The notes beneath the pieces are model-generated. The model did no database searches, was not told where the DNA came from, and saw only the letters and a list, made by a program, of their open reading frames with translations. 19,919 bases of DNA from Laetiporus sulphureus 93-53 (Eukaryota > Basidiomycota > Agaricomycetes > Polyporales > Laetiporaceae). Both the position numbers and the translations under genes were made by a program. Below are positions 8,682 to 17,684 of this stretch, one piece after another. The number at the start of each line of letters is the position of its first letter. Position 1 is the stretch's first letter. The stretch lies in contig NW_024468618.1 of NCBI RefSeq assembly GCF_001632365.1, forward strand, positions 17,731-37,649. The letters are read 5' to 3'.

Positions 8682-11654
8682 ATGACGACTCCCCAAAACC
8701 AGCCGTACGTGGTCCAGCATGCTCTCCGTTACATTCTCCATCTGACATTACATCCCCGACTGCTAGGAAGAAGGTCAGGATCACTGGTAAGTGGTTTTCG
8801 GGATATCTCGTTGACTGTTGTTGAGCACATGACAGTCGTCGCTGCGGATGGTTTGTCCAAGCGCGAGGTCTTCCGCCTCCCTGATCCATTCGCTGTGATC
8901 ACTGTGGATGCGGAGCAAACTCACACCACGAGCGTCATCAAGAAGACCCTGAACCCGTACTGGAACGAGAGTTTTGATATGTACGTTCATGTGCAGTGCA
9001 TGTGGCGACCCTTCCTGATGTGTCTGTAGCTTCGTTAAGGACTCTTCTGTGATTGCGGTCCAGATCTTTGACCAGCGCAAGTTTAAGAAGCGGGATCAAG
9101 GATTCTTGGGTGTTGTAAACATTCGCGTCAGCGATGTTATTGACCTGGAGATGGGTGGCCATGGTTCGTATACCTGTTCTATTCAACAGTCCTGCAACAT
9201 CCTCAGTCCTTCGCAGAGATGCTTACACTAGACCTGAAGAAGTCCAACGACAATCTCGTGGTACACGGCAAACTGATTCTATATCTCTCCACCAATGTTA
9301 ATCAGCCAATAAGCAATCCTGGTCCATCGCAGGTGAACACGATCTCAGAGACATTATCCGGAATCTCCCTCAATTCTGGCGGGTCCTCTGCGGCGGCGAG
9401 CAGCAACAACCTGGCTGCAGGCAACACACTCTCTCGTACTTCTAGTGCGCATGCAATCGGCGCCGACAACGCTCAAGCGTCGGTACCGGCGCCACACGTA
9501 TCCACCCCTGGCGCTGAGGCTGAGCAATCGCCGACGAGCCCTGCGCGACCCGCAAGCACGGGCAATGCCGCCGCTGTAGGCGCGCAATCCCCGGTGGCCA
9601 ACCCGAGCGCCACAGGGCACACTGCGTCTAATAATAACGCTCAGCTCCGCAACTTCAACCCGCATGAGGATCAGTACGGACCGCTCCCACAGGGCTGGGA
9701 GCGTCGCATCGACCCCTTGGGACGCACGTACTACGTCGACCATAACACGCGCACTACGACATGGAACCGACCATCCTCCAGCCAGACTGCCAATACCCAT
9801 GCTCAGGACGGCGTGACGAATGCCGCTCGCGACCAGCACAACCGTCGTATCCTTGTCGACGATATGTTGGAAGCGAACAACAGCGCAGTTGCTCGTGCCA
9901 GCTCGGCCCAAGTTAACACGTCAGCCGCCGCTCTTGCGGCAAGCAACAACCTTACCACGACTGGTGCAGGACCTCTTCCCGCCGGCTGGGAGGAACGGTA
10001 TACTCCCGAGGGTCGGCCTTATTACGTAGATCACAACACCCGCACCACGACATGGGTGGATCCTCGTCGGCAGACGATCATCCGCGTCATGGGCCCGAAT
10101 GCGGGGAACAATACTTTCCAGCCGCAGACGATCTCGCAACTTGGACCTTTGCCGTCCGGGTGGGAGATGCGTCTCACGTCCACTGCGCGTGTGTACTTCG
10201 TCGACCACAACACGAAGACGACCACATGGGACGACCCACGCCTGCCATCCACGCTGGATGCGAACGTGCCTCAGTATAAGCGCGACTTCCGCAGGAAGCT
10301 CATTTACTTCAGGAGCCAGCCTGCAATGCGCGCCCAGCCCGGCAACTGCCAGATTAAAGTCAGGCGAAACCATATCTTTGAGGACAGTTATGCAGAGATC
10401 ATGAGGCAAACTCCGAACGATCTCAAGAAGCGGCTGATGATCAAATTCGACGGAGAGGATGGTTTGGACTACGGTGGTTTATCAAGGTACATATCATTTT
10501 GTTGTTGACGTGAACAGAATATTGATGATCGACTGCCCTACCATCTAGGGAGTTCTTTTTCCTGCTCTCGCACGAGATGTTCAACCCCTTCTACTGCTTG
10601 TTCGAGTACTCGGCACATGACAACTACACTCTCCAGATCAATCCTGCGTCTGGTGTCAACCCCGAGCACTTGAACTACTTCAAGTTCATTGGACGGTGCT
10701 TGGGCCTGGGCATTTTCCACCGCCGGTTCCTCGATGCATACTTCATCACCGCGTTCTACAAGATGATCCTCAGGAAGAAGGTGACGTTGGCGGACCTTGA
10801 GAGCGTTGACGCCGAGCTTCACCGTGGACTAACGTGGATGCTGTGCGTTGTAATCTTGCTATGCCATTTTTCGAACATTGCTCACCACTGATTTCATCTA
10901 TAGGGAGAACGACATCACCGATGTTATCGACGAGACGTTCACGACCACTGAGGAGCGCTTTGGCGAGATGGTCACTGTGGAGCTAAAGGCTGATGGTGCT
11001 GAAATCCCCGTGACTGAGGATAACAAGAAAGAATATGTCAGCTGCGTCGTCGAGTACCGTATCCAGCGACGCGTCAAGGACCAGTTCGAGGCATTCATGT
11101 CTGGATTCAGCGAGCTGATTCCGCAGGACCTCGTCAACGTCTTCGACGAGCGTGAGCTTGAGCTCCTCATTGGAGGCATGTCCGAGATCGACGTGTAAGT
11201 GCTATCATGCGTAATCTCTATTCTCGATTTATGGTGCTCATGTTATGTGTCGTAGCGACGACTGGAGCAAGTTCACTGACTACCGTGGATACGAGGTCAA
11301 TGACGAGGTTGTCCAGTGGTTCTGGAAGTGCGTGCGCTCGTGGCCTCCTGAGCGCAAGTCGCGGCTCTTGCAGTTCGCGACGGGCACGTCGCGTATACCT
11401 GTCAACGGATTTAAGGATCTGCAGGGCTCAGATGGGCCGCGGCGGTTCACGATCGAGAAGTCGGGCGATCCCAGCCAGCTGCCGAAGAGTCACACGTGCT
11501 TTAACCGCATTGACCTCCCACCGTATAAGGACTATGCGACATTGGAACAGAAGTTGACGTTGGCCGTAGAGTGAGTATTCCTGCGATCAATGTATTTCGT
11601 GTACGAGTCGCTGACACCTTTGTTAGGGAAACAGTTGGCTTCGGGCAAGAGTAG
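8682..11654 (+). CDS. RSP5: NEDD4/Rsp5-family HECT E3 ubiquitin-protein ligase
   Basis: Nine exons: 8682-8704, 8767-8786, 8836-8980, 9030-9163, 9217-10486, 10549-10842, 10904-11194, 11256-11570 and 11627-11654. They sum to 2520 nt and 839 residues, close to yeast Rsp5 (809). Domains: an N-terminal C2 (about 8-110) for phospholipid binding; an Ala/Ser/Pro/Asn-rich linker (about 135-258); three WW domains starting near 262, 359 and 417 (GPLPxGWE ... [12 protein letters not shown]), which bind PPxY motifs of substrates and adaptors; and a HECT domain (about 460-839). The catalytic cysteine is C807 in [12 protein letters not shown], which forms the thioester with ubiquitin. The C terminus EETVGFGQE is typical of the family and is read across the last intron. 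Such ligases ubiquitinate plasma-membrane transporters for endocytosis, among many other targets. Introns are 49-62 nt and all frames close exactly. The first two exons are only 23 and 20 nt, so simple ORF calling would miss the true start. Confidence 0.97.
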
Positions 11655-12847
11655 GCCCGCAATATCTGCTCACCTCTTCGTTTCGTTTCCTTCCATCTTT
11701 CGTCCTTTTCTAAGCCTCTCTTTTGATCTATGCTGTGCCTCACGTGTACTATTTTCTCGCCCCTACATCTACCCGGTCCCTCGTTCTCTTTGTTTCACTC
11801 GTTTGGCCGGAAGTATAGACATCATGATTGTGTAATGCTGTCCGCTGTTCCTCTTGCTGTCTGCAAGCCTCCTCTGGCGGGCAGGGTTAATGGGTCTCCG
11901 GACATCCGTGCGTGTACGTTAGCCGTGGTCGCGATGATGCTCCTTGTTCCTGTTAGTCTGTGTTCTGACTGCTCTATGACCTAAGCCGGTAGTATAAGTT
12001 TAATGCATCATATTCCACGATATCGCTTCTTTGCCGCTAGTTGTCATTAGCATGAGCGGACTCGACCGTTTGATGCATTTGAGATACAGCTAATTCCTAT
12101 AGAACAGATGAAAACAATCAACCTCGTTGCAGCTTCCCAGGCAGGCTCATGAAGTTTAGTGCTCGTTATCCACTCATGAAGCTTTCGCAATTGAGTTATA
12201 TTCGGGAAGTCCAATCATAGATGGCTGATTCGGGGATTTGTCTTTTCCTCTGTCCTCGCGCGAACAAGAGTGTATGCACGGTTTTATGATCACGGTGTAT
12301 CATACATGGCTGGAAGACCCTGCCAGCTAGTATGAGACCAGTACACTTTCGTCGAGAAGGCCTATCAGAACTAATGCGATCTGACACTTTATAGAATGGA
12401 AGGGAGGATTCGGCCCATCGTTGCGTCCATGTCACGGAATGAAAGGCTTACCCCTCACCTGAGTCCCCTCTTCAGGGTAATAGTCGATGCAACTTGTGCC
12501 GAGCTCGGTTTGCAAACACTGTTAATGTCACTGCCAGACGTGGATGATTCTCTTCTCAAATGAAGTACATGTATATGTCCGAACGAGCAGTCAACAGGAA
12601 ACCCAAGACAGAAAGAACACCGTGAGCAGGGGAGATTTGTTAAGACTTGCGATTAGTCACACCACGCGTCGCCCGCCCGCCACAGGAGGCCGCTGCGACT
12701 TCCACACCTGAGGCGACGCTTCGTTTTGTTCGTGCGACGTATGTATATGCCTTTGAGGCGGACGGCGCTCTGTTTCCCGTAACTCAGCCTTGAAGGGAGT
12801 CAGTCAATAATCGCCCGCTGCATATTGTCCGGAGGCATTCTGCTGAA
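11655..12847. other. 3' UTR of the E3 ligase gene and intergenic DNA
   Basis: The first few hundred bases are pyrimidine-rich and carry no coding signal, as expected for a 3' UTR. No further gene is supported. Near 12664-12790 the DNA is GC-rich and contains an 8-bp inverted pair (GCGTCGCC and GGCGACGC) with no clear role. Confidence 0.6.
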
Positions 12848-13521
12848 TCAAACATCCAGAGCAGCACATCCTACTTTGATCTCTTCCACAATCGCGCGAA
12901 ATCGCTGCTCTCCCGCATCTTCCAAGATGTCATCGGCCCAACGGTTCGCCGGTATAGTCTCGTTCACCCTTGTAGCATGGCGTTGAACTGCGGGAGGGTT
13001 AATCGTCGCGGCGGGGTCCTGTGTGTTGAGGGTGTAGAAGCACAACTTCGTGCCCATCGCGCTGATGGCATGCAGTGTGTTGAGTGGACAGTCTCCTACA
13101 AAACATGCGTTATAAATGACGGGAACAGACGCTCAATTTGGATCAACGGACCGACCACGTCGAACATGCGCGATCTAATTTGATCATCCGCCTTCTCGCG
13201 CTTAGACTGCATGCGCAGATGGCTTGGAGATTTCAACTCTAGGATGAGGACTGGCCTGTTCAGCAGTTGAATCTCAAACATGAACACGAAGTCGGTCTGG
13301 TTTCGAGAATCCTGTTCGAGGTACTGTGGCACAACCACAAAGTCGCTGTCTGGAGGAAAGAGGGTCTAGAGAAGCTTGTTGTAGGGGCCATGATAGTCGG
13401 CCTCAGACGGGTTCGGTGGAACCGTGGCAAACTGGCGAAGGACCACATAGTGGTGATGGTAGTAGGGGAAGCTCCAATAAGGAAGGATTGAAACTCCGCT
13501 GTGGCCGCAAGCGTATGTGGC
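12848..13521 (-). pseudogene. Fungal PD-(D/E)xK-like hypothetical protein, interrupted by TAG
   Basis: Two exons read on the minus strand: 13521-13152 and 13095-12848, with a 56-nt intron (13096-13151; GTCCGT donor, TTTTGTAG acceptor, phase 1). The product contains TDFVFMFEI and, after a strand-loop, RPVLILELKSP. This gives an Asp-x17-Glu-x-Lys arrangement like the core of PD-(D/E)xK nucleases. It continues through NTLHAISAMGTKLCFYTL to a C terminus ending EEIKVGCAALDV. I know this pattern as a common lineage-expanded family in mushrooms, with no proven function. A TAG at 13366-13368 interrupts the frame between NKLL and TLFPPDSDF; coherent coding sequence lies on both sides, so it looks like a nonsense mutation. 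The 5' end is not found: stops lie directly upstream of 13521, and an earlier exon or loss of the start is possible. A splice to the CTCTAG at the stop is conceivable but would delete coherent sequence. Confidence 0.65.
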
Positions 13522-13849
13522 TCATTATATCATGTTAAATAGTCTTTGGTTTCTCATGAACGCGGTACAGCCGATCCATGCAGATGCTGCGCTTCTAATT
13601 GTAGTGAGATTGTTGTTTTGCGTTGGCAGTATTCACCTCACACAGCAGGCATGATGTGATTTATGAGAACTGTGGGCCACTGATGTGTCAAACAACTGAG
13701 CATTCCTAGGTGGGATTTAAAGTTGGATCGGCTTGCTGACGTCTATTCAGCTAGCCATCTACCTGACAGCTCGTTCAAATACTAGCTCCTCGCTGCCACC
13801 ATGGCCTCTTCTAAACCCCTCTACCATATAATCTCGTCTTCCAGCACCC
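13522..13849. other. Intergenic region and 5' leader of the decarboxylase gene
   Basis: No gene is seen apart from the upstream ORF that begins at 13801. There is no strong TATA box close to the start. The spacer separates two divergently oriented genes, so it probably holds the decarboxylase promoter. Confidence 0.5.
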
Positions 13850-13908
13850 ATGGGCCGAGTTTCCGAGCCACAGGATGTCTCTTCTTCAGCTCAGGGTACT
13901 CATTATGA
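13801..13908 (+). promoter_or_regulatory. Upstream ORF with perfect Kozak context, overlapping the main start
   Basis: GCCACCATGG at 13795-13804 is an ideal eukaryotic start context. It opens a 35-residue ORF that ends in TGA at 13906-13908, in a different frame, beyond the decarboxylase start at 13850. The main ATG has C at -3, a weaker context. If the leader includes 13801, this uORF should strongly reduce translation of the enzyme. Transcription may instead start between the two ATGs. Confidence 0.45.
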
Positions 13909-16900
13909 GATTTCGACAGAGACACACCACGCTTTGTCGGCATGGTTCATAGGTCCGAAAGCTGAGAACAGCAATCTCGTGAAGAAGTACTTCAGCGACA
14001 TCGTAGACCGCATCGGAAAGGAACGCCACGACTATTATCCTGCTGATCCGGTGCATCTCATCATATTCATGCATATCAACCTTCTCACAAGCCGGCTTAG
14101 GAATTTATTACATCCGCCGCTCAGGCCTCCGAGTCGTACTTGCGTGAAGTGAAAGATACTGAGCGATACCTCACGTTTATCACAGATCTTATGTCGCGGT
14201 ACTCGTTGCCCTACTTCTCTCCGCGATACCTCGGCCACATGTGCTTTGACAATTCCGTTCCGGCGACGCTGGGGTACCTGGCTGCTATGCTGCACAATTC
14301 GAACAATGTCGCGGTCGAGGCAAGCCCACTCACAAGCTATGTGGAGCACTGTGTCGGACAACAGCTGTGCAAGATGCTAGGATACCGCACAACCGAGGAC
14401 ACGAAAGACGGCTCCTACAAGGGTTGGGGTCATGTAACTTGCGATGGCTCCATTGCGAATCTCGAATCGATGTGGTGAGCACCCCAGTTGGTATTCACAG
14501 CATTGAACTTGAAGCTCACCCTGTATATCAGGGTCGGTAAGCAGCTTTATCTCCTACCGCTCCAAAGGCCGTGACCTCATGGTATCTCAGCTCGTAATCT
14601 CAAGTATTACCCTCTGTCTCTCAAATGGGCTATTGAAGAGGACGAACTTGGTTTCATCGCATCTAACTTCACTATTCCGCTCACGCGACAGGAAGGGAAG
14701 CCTGTTCTGTTCGTAAATGCCGTGACATTGGATCTGCTGAATCTCAAGCCCGAGGTCGTGCTTGACATTCCGAATCGCCTGTCGAAACAGTTCGGTATCT
14801 CTCAAGCATTTTTGGACAAGGTGGTAGGGAAATATTTGGTGCAGACGGTGGGAAGGGAGCCATTGGAGAAGCGATATGGAGTCTCTCAAACTCCGAAATT
14901 TATTGTGAGCAAGATGAATCATTATTCTTGGCCGAAGGGAGCGGGTGAGTTTGGTGATCGCAATTCTTCGTGCTGAACATTAATCAATCCAAAGCGGTGC
15001 TTGGTATCGGCAGAGACAACGTCGAGCAGATTGATGTCGACCGGAATGCCCGTATGGACGTCAAGCATCTCGAATCCCGACTGCTAGCTCTCACGCAAGC
15101 TGGGCACCCCATTTACGCTGTCGTCGCAATCATGGGTACAACAGAACATGGCGCGGTCGACCCTCTTGATGAGATACTTGCCGTTCGGCGAAAGTTCCAA
15201 GAGCAACACGGCGTGTCGTTCCTCGTACATTGCGATGCGGCGTGGGGTGGTTATTTCGCCTCGCTTCTCCACCCGGCGCCAGAATCCTACAAGGGCGGAC
15301 GGGATGTCGACGACGATGGGTCGTACGTTCCTGAACAGGCCCTATCGAGTTATACAGAGACTCAGCTCCGCTGCATGTGCGAGGCGGACTCCATCACGGT
15401 AGACCCTCACAAGAGTGGCTACGTGCCGTATCCGGCAGGCGGTCTATGTTACAAGGACGAGCGTTCGAAGTTCCTGATCACTTGGACGGGTCCGTATATC
15501 GACGGCGGCGCAGGCGATGTTGAGTCGATGGGCGTCTATGGACTAGAGGGCAGCAAGCCGGGTGCAGCGCCTGTGGCGGTGTACATCTCGAATGAGGTGA
15601 TCGGCTTGCATAGAGGAGGATATGGCGCCTTGCTCGGCGAGGCAATGTTCACGTCGGTCAAGATGTACAGCCAGTGGGCGACGATGTCCCTCGACTCGGA
15701 TGTGCTCGTCGTCACACCGTTTATTATGCTTCCGGCGGAGCGAGAGGGGAAGTCTGAGGGAGAGATCGACGAGCAGCGACGCTATATCAAGGAATTCATC
15801 ACAGATAGGCCGAACAACGAACTCGTGAAGGATGAGAAGGCAATGGCGCTGGTGAAGCAAATGGGCTCGGACATGTCGATAAATGCGTTCGCGTGCAACT
15901 TCAGGGTGTCCAGGGATGGTCCACTCAACACAGACGTCGCGGAAGCGAGCTATCTCAATGCGCGCATTATCGAGCGGTTATCGGTGTCCCGGGTGGACGA
16001 CGACGCGCGGAAGAAGCCGATGATGCTCATGGGCACGGAGCTGGAGAAGGAGAGATACGGGGAGTGTCTAAAGGCCTTCAAAAAGCGATTGGGCCTGGAT
16101 GAGAATGATGAGGCGCCGTTGGCCGGGCTATGCAACGTCTCGATGACGCCGTTCCCTACGGCGGGGAATTTCGTTCGCGAGTTGGCGGATGCGTTTCGGA
16201 AGGTGGCTGAAGAGGAAGTTCAGGTTCGACGAGGTCGCTTAATTTTGAGCTAGCCATTGCTAATCGTCTCACAGAACTGCTGGAGATGCATACAAGCGTC
16301 CGCTGCTGTTCACAGCTTCATAATGCAGGGCACAGATAAGATCTACTTGACGTATCTGCCAATGTTCAATGTCGGCAACTACCGTCAACAGTTGATTGTC
16401 TCCGCGGAGCTGCCTAGGCACGCTGCGCTAGCATATATGCAAGCGCAGAAAGCCTCTCCAGAAGCCATCTTTACTGTGCATACCTCAAACAAGGCCCTCC
16501 TCGCGAGTATTTTGCATGAACGCAGGTGCACTGTTGATATTCACCAAGGATTGCCGATTATTCATGGGTACGTGATTGCGCACGCTAGCTCTTGACAAGA
16601 ACTAAAGCAAGATACGTAGCATTAACGCAGAGAAGAATGGTCTTTCCTTGACCAATGTCGAACTGAATAACATCACCGTCATAAAGCACACCTCACTTGC
16701 GCCAAGGCATCTTGGTCAGAAATATCCGCCGCTCATGCCGTTCTTCCTGTACGGCAACGACAAGCAGCAGCATATCGATCATGTTCTGTTGAAGAACCCG
16801 AATGCGCAACTGAGCGCACCGTCCGTGGTACTGCAGGTGGATCCCATGTCCATAAATGCAGAGTTGCGCGAAGGGGACATCGTAATTCTTAATGACATAC

Positions 16901-17490
16901 GGGAGGTTGCAACGCAGCCGTACGGGCGATCGCACCACCCAGATTTCTTCGCCCCTGGCCGTACATTCGACATCTCGATATATACCGATCCATTCCGCGA
17001 TCAGCATGGGATAGAACCCCTCCACATTCACACACTGTTCGACAAGCTCGATCTTGATCAACCGAAAGCAAGAGGCAAGCTGACGCTCGGAAATAGCGTG
17101 TATGTCGATGACATGCACCTCAACCGTGATACCGTGCCGGAACTGTGCATCACGCCCAAGGAGCAACTCACGCGCGACCAGCTTCTCCTTTCTGTGACGG
17201 AGGATTACCAGACGATCACCGAGGACATCACGCGTGTCTCGTCGCACAGCAATGCGCTGGCAGCGCCGGACATAGAGCAGCACTTCCTGCAGATGTCGTA
17301 TCTCCCGGAGAAGTATGCTTTGCAGCGTACTTCCTCCCTGGTGGAGGCTGCTGAGGCAGTGCATGTGAGTAGGTTCGCGATGAGACAGCCGAGCGATGGG
17401 TATAGTCGCGTTATGGCTATGCGCCAGGGATGGAAGGACGCGTTTAACAAGGCATTGGTGGAGCATGAGGTCCGTAGTGCGAATGTTTAG
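13850..17490 (+). CDS. PLP-dependent group II decarboxylase, tyrosine-decarboxylase-like, long fungal form
   Basis: Seven exons: 13850-14050, 14101-14474, 14532-14536, 14591-14944, 14995-16223, 16275-16567 and 16620-17490. They total 3327 nt and 1108 residues. The fold-type I PLP motifs are clear: HCDAAWGGYF with D392, which pairs with the pyridine nitrogen, and DPHKSGYVPYPAGG with K451, which forms the Schiff base. The HKxGYxPYPAG form is like bacterial and archaeal tyrosine decarboxylases, so an aromatic or other L-amino acid is the likely substrate; the exact one cannot be read. N-terminal sequence such as SLPYFSPRYLGHM fits the family's substrate-site segment. About 390 residues from about 722 onward (AVHSFIMQGTDKIYL to the end) form a C-terminal extension absent from 600-residue bacterial enzymes, and I recognise no catalytic domain in it. 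Introns are 50-57 nt with exact phase. The 5-nt exon GGTCG is needed to keep the frame (SMW-VA-RNLKYYP). No targeting signal is evident, so it is probably cytosolic. Confidence 0.93.
14532..14536 (+). other. Five-nucleotide microexon of the decarboxylase gene
   Basis: GGTCG lies between two normal-sized introns: 14475-14531 (57 nt; GTGAGC to ATATCAG) and 14537-14590 (54 nt; GTAAGC to ATCTCAG). Joining TG, GGTCG and CTCGTAAT gives Trp-Val-Ala-Arg-Asn and continues the conserved enzyme sequence. Skipping it as one 116-nt intron gives an immediate TAA. Confidence 0.85.
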
Positions 17491-17684
17491 ATTGTTGATA
17501 GAGGACATCCGAACTTGTTGCAAGTCTGTGGATGTGTAGATGACTGTGAATTCGTGATAAGTAGGGATCGACTGTATAAGGCTTTTGTTTGAGCGGATCG
17601 GGCAGCGGATCTGCAAGTCGTTTGAGGCCGCCCATTCACCCCCATCTTTTGACCAGTCTCACACTGTCACATTCTGCAGCATTA
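17491..17684. promoter_or_regulatory. Short spacer: decarboxylase 3' end and F-box gene promoter
   Basis: Only 194 bp separate the decarboxylase stop from the next ATG. The spacer must hold both the 3' end of one transcript and the promoter of the next. A pyrimidine-rich stretch (CCCCCATCTTTTGACCAGTCTCAC) precedes the F-box start. No clear TATA box is seen. Confidence 0.4.

Noticed and set aside
9354..10409. Minus-strand ORFs of 185 and 162 codons
   Set aside because: They lie opposite the GC-rich linker and WW-domain exon of the E3 ligase; codon bias of the real gene keeps the opposite strand open.
12660..12790. GC-rich patch with GCGTCGCC and GGCGACGC inverted copies
   Set aside because: Only 8 bp with a long spacer, without a companion signal; this is expected by chance in GC-rich DNA.
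16693..17616. 307-codon ORF on the minus strand
   Set aside because: It is antisense to the last decarboxylase exon, whose plus-strand frame continues a conserved protein with correct splice sites. The antisense product shows no known motif.
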